Positions 7,477 to 15,194 are shown, counted from the stretch's first letter. The stretch: 24,514 nt of DNA from SG8-41 sp035456985 (GCA_035456985.1 DATICE010000174.1:1-24514); one strand, 5' to 3'. Notes: generated by a model not told the origin, from the sequence alone. Program-made: numbers and translations.

Positions 7477-8976
7477 ATGGAAACGCTGAACGCGCTCGCG
7501 GCGGGCTTCGGCGTTGCGCTGCAGCCGATTAATCTCCTGTGGGGGTTCATCGGCGTGACGCTTGGCACCTTCGTCGGCGTGCTGCCCGGCGTGGGACCCG
7601 CGCTGACGGTGGCGATGCTGCTGCCTCTCACCGTCAAGCTCGACCCGACCGGCGCGCTCATCATGTTCGCCGGCATCTACTACGGCGCGATGTTCGGCGG
7701 CTCGACCACCACGATCCTGTTGAACACGCCCGGGGAGTCGGCGTCGATCGCCACCGCCCTCGAGGGCAACAAGATGGCGAAAAACGGGCGCGCGGGGCCG
7801 GCGCTCGCGACGAGCGCGATCGGCTCGTTTATCGCCGGCTCGATCGCCACCCTCCTGCTCACGCTGCTCGCGCCGCTGATCGTGGACGTTGCGCTCAAGT
7901 TCGGCCCGGCCGAGTACTTCGCGCTTATGGTGTTCGCGTTCATCACCGTCTCCGCGGTGCTCGGCAGCTCGACGGTGCGCGGGCTGACGAGCCTCTTCCT
8001 CGGCCTGCTTCTCGGCCTGGTGGGGATCGACAGCCAGACCGGCGCGGCGCGCTTCGCCTTCGGCGTGCCGGAGCTGCTCGACGGGATCGACGTCGTAGTG
8101 CTGGCAGTCGGCCTGTTCGCGGTCGGCGAGGCGCTGTATGTCGCGGCCTACCAGAGCCGGCTCACGAAGATCCTCGAGAAGCTGTCGGGGTCGATCTGGA
8201 TGTCGCCCGAGGACTGGCGCCGCTCCTGGCCCGCGTGGGTGCGCGCTACCGCAATCGGCTTCCCATTCGGCACCATCCCGGCGGGCGGCACCGAGATCCC
8301 CACGTTCCTGTCCTACGCCACGGAGAAAAAGCTCTCCAAGCATCCCGAGGAATTCGGCCAGGGAGCGATCGAGGGCGTGGCGGGCCCCGAGGCGGCGAAC
8401 AACGCCGCGGCGACCGGTGTGCTCGTTCCCCTGCTCACGCTTGGGATTCCCACGTCGGCCACCGCCGCCATTCTGCTCGGCGCTTTCCAGAACTACGGCC
8501 TGCAGCCGGGGCCGCTGCTCTTCGATACGCAGGCGAACCTCGTCTGGGGGCTGATCGCGAGCCTGTACGTCGGCAACATCATCCTGCTGATCCTCAACCT
8601 GCCGCTGATCGGCATCTGGGTGAAGGTACTGCAGATCCCGAAGGACCTGCTGTACGCCGGCATCCTGGTGTTCGCCACGCTCGGCGCCTACAGCCTGCAC
8701 CAGTCGTGGGTCGACCTGCTGACGCTGTACGTCTTCGGCCTGCTCGGCTTCGCCATGCGGCGCTGGGACATTCCCGTCGGCCCGGCGGTGATCGGGCTGA
8801 TCCTCGGTCCGCTCGCCGAGACGCAGTTCCGCCGCGCGCTGTCGATCAGCCAGGGCGACCCGAGCGTGTTCTTCACGCAGCCGATCGCGGCCATCTTCCT
8901 CGCGATCACCGCTGCCTTGGTCGTCGTGCCGTTCATCGTGCGCCACTGGAAGCGCCTGCGCCGCTCGCGCGCCTAA
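7477..8976 (+). CDS. tctA: tripartite tricarboxylate transporter large permease TctA
   Basis: This is the large inner-membrane transport subunit, 499 residues, the normal family length, with about 11-12 hydrophobic segments. The two family signature regions are present: GVLPGVGPALTVAMLLPLT at 34-52 (first half) and GVAGPEAANNAA at 300-311 followed by LGIPTSAT to 329 (second half). These are the inverted-repeat substrate and cation motifs. TGALIMFAGIYYG and FGGSTTTILLNTPGE fill the conserved first hairpin. A GGGGGA ribosome site precedes the ATG. The next gene starts 10 bases later, with its ribosome site overlapping this stop, so the transporter and the ATP-citrate-lyase-like genes are almost certainly one transcript. 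Confidence 0.96.
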   Translation: METLNALAAGFGVALQPINLLWGFIGVTLGTFVGVLPGVGPALTVAMLLPLTVKLDPTGALIMFAGIYYGAMFGGSTTTILLNTPGESASIATALEGNKMAKNGRAGPALATSAIGSFIAGSIATLLLTLLAPLIVDVALKFGPAEYFALMVFAFITVSAVLGSSTVRGLTSLFLGLLLGLVGIDSQTGAARFAFGVPELLDGIDVVVLAVGLFAVGEALYVAAYQSRLTKILEKLSGSIWMSPEDWRRSWPAWVRATAIGFPFGTIPAGGTEIPTFLSYATEKKLSKHPEEFGQGAIEGVAGPEAANNAAATGVLVPLLTLGIPTSATAAILLGAFQNYGLQPGPLLFDTQANLVWGLIASLYVGNIILLILNLPLIGIWVKVLQIPKDLLYAGILVFATLGAYSLHQSWVDLLTLYVFGLLGFAMRRWDIPVGPAVIGLILGPLAETQFRRALSISQGDPSVFFTQPIAAIFLAITAALVVVPFIVRHWKRLRRSRA

Positions 8977-8986
8977 AGGAATCCCC

Positions 8987-10261
8987 GTGCAACTGACCGG
9001 AATGCTGCACGGCTCGAAGCTGCTGCAGTTCGTCGACTTCCCGGCGGCCGAGGTGCTGGGGCCCGAGGCATCCGAGGACGAGATCAAGCGCCTCATCGAG
9101 CGCTGCGGGTCGGTGTTCGTCAAGCCGATCTTCAAGGGCGGGGTGGGCAAGAAGGGCAAGAGCGGCCTGATCGGCCGCGCCGCCGACCTCAAGACCGCGC
9201 TGCAGGAGAAGGAGCGCCTGTACTTCGTCGAGCACCGCGTCGGCAACGTCGTCTCCAAGGCGCAGGGCGTGACCTTCGAGGGCGCGGTGCAGGCCGAGCA
9301 CGAGGTGTATTTCGCCATCGGCGACTCGACGCGCTTTCGCGCCCCCACCATCACGCTGACCCACATGGGCGGGGTCGCGATCGAGGAGCTCGACAAGAAG
9401 CATGTCGCCGAGGTGCCGTTCGAGGCGCTCACGGGACTGAAAGCCTTCGTCATCGCCAACGCGCTCACGGACCTCCGCGCACCGCGCGAGATCATCTCGC
9501 CGCTGGTGCAGAACCTGCCCAAGCTGTGGGAGTTGTTCCACCACTACGGCCTGACCACGCTCGAACTCAACCCGATTCGCATGAGCCCGGGCCGCGGCGG
9601 GCGGCTGGTGCCGGTCGCCTGCGACTTCAAGTGCGGCTTCGACCGCGACGACCCGCGCCACGAGCGGCTCGATCTGCCGCCGAGTCTCTTCGCCGGCGAC
9701 TATTCCGATTTCGAGCACGAGATCAACCAGCTGCGCACCTACCAGGGCCAGAGCGACGTGTTCGTGATCAACCCGAAGGGGACGATCCTCGCACCCACCT
9801 TCGGCGGCGGAGCCAACTCGCTCGTCACCCAGGCGCTGGGCGACGACGCAATCATCTCCTCCGATTTCGGCGGCAACCCGCCCTACGGGAAGATGCACGA
9901 CGTGGCGCGCATTTGCTTCAAGTACTGGCTGGCGCAGTCGAACGTGCTGTTCGTCATCGGCGGCAAGTCCAACAACACCGACATCTACGAGACCTTCCGC
10001 GCCATGGCCGACGCGCTGCGTGAGCATTTCGGCGGGCGTGGCGCAACGCCGCTCTTCGTCGTCATCGGGCGCGGCGGCCCCAACCTGGTGCGCGGCATGG
10101 GGGCGATGCGCGATACCGTCGAGGCGCTCGGCCTGCCCTACCGCTTCTTCGGCTTCGACTCGGCGATGAGCGAGGTGGTCAATTACGCGCTCGCCGCGGA
10201 CCGCTGGATGAAGGCCGGCGGGCGCACGCAGGTCGCCAAGGCCATGGGTCTGCGGAGCTGA
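8987..10261 (+). CDS. ATP-citrate-lyase-like small subunit (ATP-grasp plus citrate-binding domain)
   Basis: This 424-residue protein resembles the N-terminal half of ATP-citrate lyase and the AclB subunit of reverse-TCA bacteria. Residues 1-245 are a succinyl-CoA-synthetase-beta-like ATP-grasp domain: K46 in FVKPIF, a Gly/Lys-rich loop at 51-61, and the metal-site LELNP at 192-196. Residues 255-424 match the citrate-binding domain: APTFGGGAN at 269-277, GGKSNNTDIYETF at 325-337 and GRGGPN at 361-366. The last two parallel human ACLY GGSIANFTN and RRGGPN, which bind citrate. The start is a GTG with AAAGGA overlapping the tctA stop. The expected role is ATP-dependent activation of an imported tricarboxylate, together with the next gene product. 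It could instead use a citrate analogue; specificity is not readable by eye. Confidence 0.87.
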   Translation: MQLTGMLHGSKLLQFVDFPAAEVLGPEASEDEIKRLIERCGSVFVKPIFKGGVGKKGKSGLIGRAADLKTALQEKERLYFVEHRVGNVVSKAQGVTFEGAVQAEHEVYFAIGDSTRFRAPTITLTHMGGVAIEELDKKHVAEVPFEALTGLKAFVIANALTDLRAPREIISPLVQNLPKLWELFHHYGLTTLELNPIRMSPGRGGRLVPVACDFKCGFDRDDPRHERLDLPPSLFAGDYSDFEHEINQLRTYQGQSDVFVINPKGTILAPTFGGGANSLVTQALGDDAIISSDFGGNPPYGKMHDVARICFKYWLAQSNVLFVIGGKSNNTDIYETFRAMADALREHFGGRGATPLFVVIGRGGPNLVRGMGAMRDTVEALGLPYRFFGFDSAMSEVVNYALAADRWMKAGGRTQVAKAMGLRS

Positions 10262-10262
10262 C

Positions 10263-12968
10263 GTGTACCGGCGCGGCGTAGGGCCTTTCAAGTACTTCGT
10301 CGGCATCAGCTCGCTGGATGAAGTGGCGACGCGCGAGGACCGCGTGTGCGTGCTCAACATCCTCGGCGGCGAATCAAGTGAGGTGACGCCGGTAAGCCAC
10401 GCCTATTCCGGCGGCAACGTGGTGTTCGGCACTTCGCCCGGACGGCAGGGGCAAAAGCTCAAGACCTCGACCGGGGACATTCCGGTCTACAACAGCGTGC
10501 GCGAGGGCCTGGATGCCGGCCATCGCTTCAACGTCGGCGTGGTCTACCTGCCGCCCTCCGGGGTGCGCGACGGCGTCGCCGAGCTTATTCGCGTCAATCC
10601 CGACCTGCGCAAGATCGTGATCATCACCGAGAAAGTAGCGGTGCACGACGCGCGCGAAATCCGGGCCATGGGCCAGCAGAGCGGCATCGACATCTTCGGC
10701 GCCAACTGCCTCGGCGTCGCCGACGCGTGGCAACGCGTGCGCATCGGCGGCGCGCTGGGCGGCGACGATCCGGCCGAAGCGCTGATCAAGGGCTCGGTCG
10801 CGATCTATTCGAATTCCGGCAACTTCACCACTACCATCGCCCAGTACCTCGCCGCCGCCGGCTGGGGAACGACGACGCTCGTCTCGAGCGGCAAGGACGT
10901 CTACATCCATTTCGCCGCGCGCGAGTTCGTGTTCGCGCTGGCGAACGACCGGCGCAGCAAGGCGGCGGTGATTTACGCGGAGCCGGGCGGCTACTACGAG
11001 TACGACCTCAACTTCACCAAGCCGGTCATCGCCTGCGTGGTCGGGCGGTGGAAGGCAAGGCTGACGCGCGCCGTCGGCCATGCCGGCGCCATGGGCGGCT
11101 CGGGGGACGACGCGCTCGCCAAGGAGCGCTGGTTCATGGAGAGCTTCGGCGTGGAGCGGCTCTTCACGCCGGAGGACCCTGCGTGTTCGCCGCGCGGCGC
11201 GGTGGTGACCAACATCGCGCACATCCCGGTTGCTCTCACCCGGGTGATGAGGCTGAACGGCATCGAGCCCGATTTCGCGCCGCGCGGCAGCCTCGCGCTC
11301 AAGCCCTGGTTCGGCGCCAACCACGGCGTAACGCTGCCGCCTGAGCTCGACCTGCCGGTGGTCGAAGCCGTAGCGCCCTACAACCAGCACATCGCGCAAC
11401 TCAACCGCCAGGTCGGGCGCGCGTTCCCGCGCCAGTCGATGAAGGACACCTCCGGCGCCTCTGCAATGGACGCAAAAACGCAGGTCACGCAGGTGCACGG
11501 CGTGTCGATCCTGGAAGCGGCGAAGCGGTCGCTGGAATCGAATCTGTGCCACGCGTTGCTGCGCGAGCCGGGCGGCGCAAACGACAGCGCGCTCATGAAC
11601 GTGGCCATCGCCGCCAGCGTCAACCTGCACGGCGACCCGATGCTCGGTGCCGCGCAGGCATCGCGCGAGGCAGGCAACGCGCCGAACGCGGTGCTCGCCG
11701 CCGCCTGCAGCATCTACGGGCCGAACCGGATCGCCGCCGCGCGCGAGGCGATCGACGTGCTGATCGAACTTTTCGTCCGCTGCGGCCTGGGAGACGCGCA
11801 CGACGAGACGTTTGATCTCAAGAAGCTAAGGATCGAAGACAAGGAAAAAGCGAAGCTTCTCGCTGCCGGGCCGGATGCGAAGGCGCAGGCGATGCTTCAG
11901 GCTCTAGCGGCGCGCGGCGCGAAGTCCGTGTTCCTGCGTTTTCTGGGTGGCCTCGGCGGACCGCCGACCCACGCAGCGGTGCTCGCCGCGATCTGCGCCA
12001 CCCTCGCCTGGGGACCGCTCACACGGAAGAGAATCTCACGCGAGACCGCGCGCGGCCTTCCGTGGTACCTGGGGCTGTGGGCAACGCTGATCGGTGCCTC
12101 GGTCGACGCCCCGCGGCACGAGCCCGGGCGCTTCTGCGGGGTGTCGGAGCGCGAATTGCTGGAGTCATGGTCGGTGACCGAGCTCGCCTACCTGACGCTG
12201 ATCGGCGAGCGCGCCAAACCCGGGCAACTGTTCGCGTTCCAGGTATTGACGGGACTCCTGATCTCGAACGCAGTGGGCAGCATCTCGGCGCAGGGCAGCA
12301 AGGGCGCGGTGTCCGCCGACGGCCCAGAGACGCCGGGCCGCGTGCAGATCAACAAGGCCATGGCCGGGTTCCTCACACACACCGGCTACGCGCACGGCGG
12401 CGCCGGCTACGAAGGCATCATCTTCCTCGCCGAGCAGTTCCGCGAGTCGGGGCTGAAGGACCCGGCGAGCCCAGCGCACGGCCTCGATCTCAAGACGATG
12501 GCGCAGCGCTTCGCAGCGCAATACGGGCGGGAGAAAGTGCAGCTCAAGGAATCGGGCGCCGAGCGCCTGCGCGCCATCGCCGGCCTCAACCATCCGGTCT
12601 TCCGCGACAAGCCGGTGAATCAGGACCCGCGCGAAGCGTTCATCCACGAGCTGTTCGCGGGCCGCGGCGAGTACAACCTGTTTCACGAGTACTACCACGA
12701 GCTCGCGCGCGCGCTCTTCGAAGCCGAGGTCACCCGTAACGTCTTCTGCGTCAATATCGACGGCGTCATCGGCGCGCTGCTTCTAAAGATGCTGTGGCCG
12801 CGTTACCGCAGCGGCGATTTCTCCGAGCACGACTTGGAAATCGCCGCGTTCACCATCTTCCTCTACGGCCGGATGATCGGCTGCGCCGCCGAGATCGACG
12901 ATCACATCAATCGCGGGCGCAACATGGATACCCGCACCCCGGCTACGCAATGCCACTACGTGGCCTGA
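10263..12968 (+). CDS. ATP-citrate-lyase-like large subunit (CoA-ligase plus citrate-synthase-type domains), extended
   Basis: This 901-residue protein starts at a GTG one base after the previous stop, with GGAG upstream. Residues 10-335 are a succinyl-CoA-synthetase-alpha-like CoA-ligase domain: FGANCLGV at 145-152, SNSGNFTT at 183-190, and VGHAGA at 271-276 with His273 as the expected phospho-histidine. Residues 400-505 look like the first part of a citrate-synthase domain (SVNLHGDP, His456). Residues 771-880 are its second part (GLNHPVFR with His777; VNIDGVIGAL with Asp833). By eye these correspond to ACLY His900, His975 and Asp1026. Between them lie roughly 240 extra residues, including a second citrate-synthase-like segment (about 585-730) without an obvious catalytic His. 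AclA of reverse-TCA bacteria is near 600 residues, so this is a distinctly enlarged form. Expected activity: citryl-CoA-type synthesis and cleavage to acetyl-CoA (or another acyl-CoA) and a 2-oxoacid. Confidence 0.85.
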   Translation: MYRRGVGPFKYFVGISSLDEVATREDRVCVLNILGGESSEVTPVSHAYSGGNVVFGTSPGRQGQKLKTSTGDIPVYNSVREGLDAGHRFNVGVVYLPPSGVRDGVAELIRVNPDLRKIVIITEKVAVHDAREIRAMGQQSGIDIFGANCLGVADAWQRVRIGGALGGDDPAEALIKGSVAIYSNSGNFTTTIAQYLAAAGWGTTTLVSSGKDVYIHFAAREFVFALANDRRSKAAVIYAEPGGYYEYDLNFTKPVIACVVGRWKARLTRAVGHAGAMGGSGDDALAKERWFMESFGVERLFTPEDPACSPRGAVVTNIAHIPVALTRVMRLNGIEPDFAPRGSLALKPWFGANHGVTLPPELDLPVVEAVAPYNQHIAQLNRQVGRAFPRQSMKDTSGASAMDAKTQVTQVHGVSILEAAKRSLESNLCHALLREPGGANDSALMNVAIAASVNLHGDPMLGAAQASREAGNAPNAVLAAACSIYGPNRIAAAREAIDVLIELFVRCGLGDAHDETFDLKKLRIEDKEKAKLLAAGPDAKAQAMLQALAARGAKSVFLRFLGGLGGPPTHAAVLAAICATLAWGPLTRKRISRETARGLPWYLGLWATLIGASVDAPRHEPGRFCGVSERELLESWSVTELAYLTLIGERAKPGQLFAFQVLTGLLISNAVGSISAQGSKGAVSADGPETPGRVQINKAMAGFLTHTGYAHGGAGYEGIIFLAEQFRESGLKDPASPAHGLDLKTMAQRFAAQYGREKVQLKESGAERLRAIAGLNHPVFRDKPVNQDPREAFIHELFAGRGEYNLFHEYYHELARALFEAEVTRNVFCVNIDGVIGALLLKMLWPRYRSGDFSEHDLEIAAFTIFLYGRMIGCAAEIDDHINRGRNMDTRTPATQCHYVA

Positions 12969-13013
12969 GCGAAAACTGGATACTGAATAAAGCGTCGATA
13001 CAGCCCGGGACAG

Positions 13014-13027
13014 CACTGACCCCGTCT
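13014..13027 (-). repeat. GGGGTCAG-type intergenic tag, copy 2
   Basis: On the minus strand this reads ACGGGGTCAGTG. It shares the GGGGTCAG core with the other tags and lies between the stop codons of the convergent ACL-like large-subunit and YciI genes. Confidence 0.35.
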
Positions 13028-13031
13028 GTTT

Positions 13032-13334
13032 TCAGGCGCCCTCTGCAGCCTCGGGATTCCACTGCCCCTTGCGCATGCGCGTGATCGTCACGCTCTTGAA
13101 CATGTCCGCCTTCGCAAACGGGTCGCCGTCCGCAAAAGCGCCGGCCTCGGCACGGCTCCCCACGTTGACGATCAGCAGGCTGCCGATGACCTCCCCGCCA
13201 TCGTCGGTCAGCGTCGCGCCCGAGACGACCAGGATGCTTTTCCGGCTGCGGAGGTAGTCGAGATGCGCCTGCAGGTGCTTTTCGCGCAGGGTGGCAAAGC
13301 GCGGGGCGGCCTCGCGAGAAATAGCCCAGAGCAT
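13032..13334 (-). CDS. YciI-family protein
   Basis: This is a small cytosolic ferredoxin-like-fold protein of 100 residues, the usual size for the YciI (DUF-type) family. Seen are the N-terminal strand MLWAISR, the helix segment with R17-x-x-H-L-x-x-H (KHLQAHLDYL), an S-G-A-T-L loop, a GSLLIVNV strand, and the family's closing pattern A-x-DPFAKADMF followed by a C-terminal strand. Several homologues have been linked to aromatic-ring or chlorinated-intermediate dehalogenation, but most have no known function and I assign none. The start at 13334 has GGAGGAG upstream. It is transcribed alone, convergent with the ACL-like operon and divergent from bactofilin. Confidence 0.88.
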   Translation of the reverse strand: MLWAISREAAPRFATLREKHLQAHLDYLRSRKSILVVSGATLTDDGGEVIGSLLIVNVGSRAEAGAFADGDPFAKADMFKSVTITRMRKGQWNPEAAEGA

Positions 13335-13415
13335 GTTTACTCTCCTCCCGGACGTCGATCCCTAGCGGGCGAACGGAGCCCCATATCCCCACATATCGCA
13401 CATCATCGCAGAACT

Positions 13416-13434
13416 AGGGCTCTGCCCCCATTTT
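13416..13434 (-). repeat. GGGG[T/G]CAG-type intergenic tag, copy 3 (variant)
   Basis: On the minus strand this reads AATGGGGGCAGAGCCC, a G-for-T variant of the tag core. It lies in the gap between the divergent YciI and bactofilin genes. Confidence 0.3.
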
Positions 13435-13561
13435 CCCCAAGCAGGAATAGAATGTCGGCGGGATTCCGTCCCGCCATTGCGTAAGCAGATCGACCCCAGG
13501 GCTCAATGGCGCGCCCGATAGAGACGGAGCGTCTGGGGGTGCCTGTTTACGGAGACTCGCG

Positions 13562-13954
13562 ATGCTCAATTTGAAACGACGATTGCACGACTCCACCGGC
13601 GGTCCGCCGACGTTTGTCGCGCCTTCAACCAGTATCGTCGGGACGATCTCCGGGCAGGGTGCCTTCGTGTGCTGTGGCACCATCGAGGGAGACTGCGACA
13701 TCGACGGCTCACTCACGCTCGCCCTGGGCGGACGATGGAAAGGCACGATGAAAGCGACCGACGTCATCGTCGGCGGCACCGTCGAAGGCGACATAGTCGC
13801 GCGTCAGCGCATCGAGATTGGTGCTTCGGCTCGCGTTACGGGCAGTCTATCGGCGAAGTCAATCGCTGTGGCCGAGGGCGCCATCATCGATGGCGAGATC
13901 AAAGTCACGAGCGGCGAAGCGCCCGTCACGTTTCGCGAAAAGCGCCTGACCTAG
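13562..13954 (+). CDS. bactofilin-family polymer-forming cytoskeletal protein
   Basis: This 130-residue protein has the bactofilin layout: a short flexible N-terminus (1-20), a right-handed beta-helix core (about 22-118) made of short repeating strands, and a basic tail. Recurrent strand-turn units are visible: TSIVGTISGQGAFVCCGTIE, GDCDIDGSLTL, ATDVIVGGTVEGDIVARQRI, GASARVTGSLSAKSIAVAEG and IDGEIKV, with the Gly and hydrophobic spacing of the family. Bactofilins polymerise without nucleotide at the membrane or cell poles and help localise cell-wall enzymes. The start has GGAG upstream (TACGGAGACTCGCG-ATG). There is no M23 peptidase partner beside it, which is the common bactofilin neighbour, so its cell-specific role is open. 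Confidence 0.9.
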   Translation: MLNLKRRLHDSTGGPPTFVAPSTSIVGTISGQGAFVCCGTIEGDCDIDGSLTLALGGRWKGTMKATDVIVGGTVEGDIVARQRIEIGASARVTGSLSAKSIAVAEGAIIDGEIKVTSGEAPVTFREKRLT

Positions 13955-13977
13955 GCGCACGCAATAAGGAGTCACTA

Positions 13978-14025
13978 GAAGTCAGCCCCTTCGAATCCCG
14001 GAGCGAAGTCCAGTCTGACCCCTAA
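13978..14025. repeat. GGGGTCAG-type intergenic tags, copy 4 (two adjacent variants)
   Basis: AGTCAGCCCCTT (13981 region) and AGTCTGACCCCTAA (14012-14025) follow one another in the 78-base gap between the convergent bactofilin and dioxygenase genes. The second is a 12-base exact inverted match to 5888-5899. Such short tags are often remnants of REP-like elements; no transposase is present here. Confidence 0.45.
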
Positions 14026-14032
14026 CGCCTGG

Positions 14033-14929
14033 CTAGAACGGGACCGAGCCGTTTACAGTCACGCGATGCATCAGGCGCCGCTGGCCGTCGCCATAGTCTC
14101 GCACGGCCAGGTGCTGGCACGTGCAGTTGTCCCACATGAGCAAGTCGCCGACGCGCCACCGGTGCCGGTACTGAAACCTCGAGTCGATCAGATGACGGTG
14201 CAGTTCGGATATGAGCGGCAGAGCCTCGCCCTCCGCCATCCCGTCGATGCCGGTGCACTCCCCTTCCGTAACGTAAATGCACTTGCGGCCGGTGACCGGG
14301 TGCGTGCGGAAGATCGGGTGCGCGACGGGCGGCGTTTTTTCCAGATGCTCCGGCGTGATCTCCCGGGTCAACCCCACCGCCGCCTTGCGCGCGTTCATCT
14401 TGGCGAGGTAGCTGTGCGTCGAACGCTTGCCAGCGAGCTGCGACCTGAGCTGCGGCGCAAGCGCGTCGTATGCCGCCGCCGCGCTCGTGAATAGGGTATC
14501 TCCCAGGACGGCCCCGTCGGCGGCGCGCGGAACTTCCATGGCGTAGAGGATCGAGCAGCGCGGCGGACAGGCGTACGCCGACATGTCCGTGTGCCAGGTG
14601 GTTCCCGCGTCGGCCAACCCGATGTAGCGGCCGTTATTCTTGATGTTCGAGACCAGCAGGACCTCGGGATGACCGGGCAGGCAAGCCTGCGTATTGACGT
14701 TGATCTCGACCTCGCCAAAGCGCCGGGCGAACGCGATCTGCTGCCCGACCGTGATTTTCTGGCTGCGAAAGAAGATCACACCGAAGTAATTGAACGCTTC
14801 CTCGATGCGCCTGAACGTCTCCGCATCAAGGTCCCGCGCAAGGTCCACACCGCGTAATTCGGCGCCCAGCGCCGCGCCCGTCGGCGCGATGCTCATGCTC
14901 CCGGAAATTTGCAGGTTAACCTGTCGCAT
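14033..14929 (-). CDS. TauD/TfdA-family Fe(II)/2-oxoglutarate-dependent dioxygenase
   Basis: This is a cytosolic non-haem iron dioxygenase of 298 residues. Iron ligands are visible: H113 and D115 in TWHTDMSAY, and H273 in the CTCQHLAV segment after GDLLMWDN (260s). R289 in LMHRVTV should bind 2-oxoglutarate. The PRCSILYAMEVP strand and HPIFRTHPVTGRKCIYV are typical of the family. It would hydroxylate, and often thereby cleave, a sulfonate, aryloxyacetate or similar substrate, consuming 2-oxoglutarate and releasing succinate and CO2; the actual substrate is unknown. The start is uncertain: ATG at 14929 has no good ribosome site, and ATG at 14896 (MSIAPTG) would also begin before the first conserved segment. 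It is a single gene with tags in both flanking gaps. Confidence 0.9.
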   Translation of the reverse strand: MRQVNLQISGSMSIAPTGAALGAELRGVDLARDLDAETFRRIEEAFNYFGVIFFRSQKITVGQQIAFARRFGEVEINVNTQACLPGHPEVLLVSNIKNNGRYIGLADAGTTWHTDMSAYACPPRCSILYAMEVPRAADGAVLGDTLFTSAAAAYDALAPQLRSQLAGKRSTHSYLAKMNARKAAVGLTREITPEHLEKTPPVAHPIFRTHPVTGRKCIYVTEGECTGIDGMAEGEALPLISELHRHLIDSRFQYRHRWRVGDLLMWDNCTCQHLAVRDYGDGQRRLMHRVTVNGSVPF

Positions 14930-14945
14930 CAGGATTCAGAAAGCC

Positions 14946-14962
14946 GAGCCTGCCCCCTTTGA
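14946..14962 (-). repeat. GGGG[T/G]CAG-type intergenic tag, copy 5 (variant)
   Basis: On the minus strand this reads AAAGGGGGCAGGCTC, just upstream of the dioxygenase gene and just downstream of the 46-residue protein gene. Confidence 0.35.
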
Positions 14963-14966
14963 TCGG

Positions 14967-15107
14967 TTACTTCTTGTTTTCGGGCTGCTGCTTCGGTTGC
15001 GTCGGTTCAGGCGCTTTGTAGTCGCCGATGACGCCTTTCAGGGGACACGCTGAGAACGCCGGACACTTCACGCAGCCGACTGCCAGGGCGATGGGGCATA
15101 GGGTCAT
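14967..15107 (-). CDS. 46-residue cysteine-rich small protein
   Basis: This is a short gene with a textbook AAGGAG ribosome site 8 bases before the ATG. The product begins MTLCPIALAVGCVKCPAFSA and continues CPLKGVIGDYK into a Pro/Gln/Lys tail ending ENKK. Four cysteines are spaced C4-x7-C12-x2-C15-x5-C21, each near a Pro or Lys, a pattern suited to a small zinc or iron-sulfur site. There is no signal peptide and no membrane helix long enough to be convincing. Codons end mostly in G or C, as in real genes nearby. I do not recognise a named family. It lies 164 bases downstream of the 51-residue membrane-protein gene on the same strand, with an inverted repeat between them. Function unknown. Confidence 0.7.
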   Translation of the reverse strand: MTLCPIALAVGCVKCPAFSACPLKGVIGDYKAPEPTQPKQQPENKK

Positions 15108-15194
15108 TTCGTTTCTCCTTCGTGTCTGCAAGTAAAGCGGCGTAGGACGCGGAAGCGGGTTGGAAAAATAGCGATAAATCCGATAAATAGGGCT

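Noticed and set aside
6916..9522. 868-codon open frame on the minus strand opposite tctB, tctA and part of the next gene
   Set aside because: The product is Arg/Asp/Glu/Gln-rich with no recognisable domain, and it lies antisense to three clearly real genes; such frames are expected in high-GC DNA.
8933..11801. Two 475-codon minus-strand frames opposite the ACL-like genes
   Set aside because: Low-complexity antisense products; the plus strand carries convincing domain motifs through the same region.
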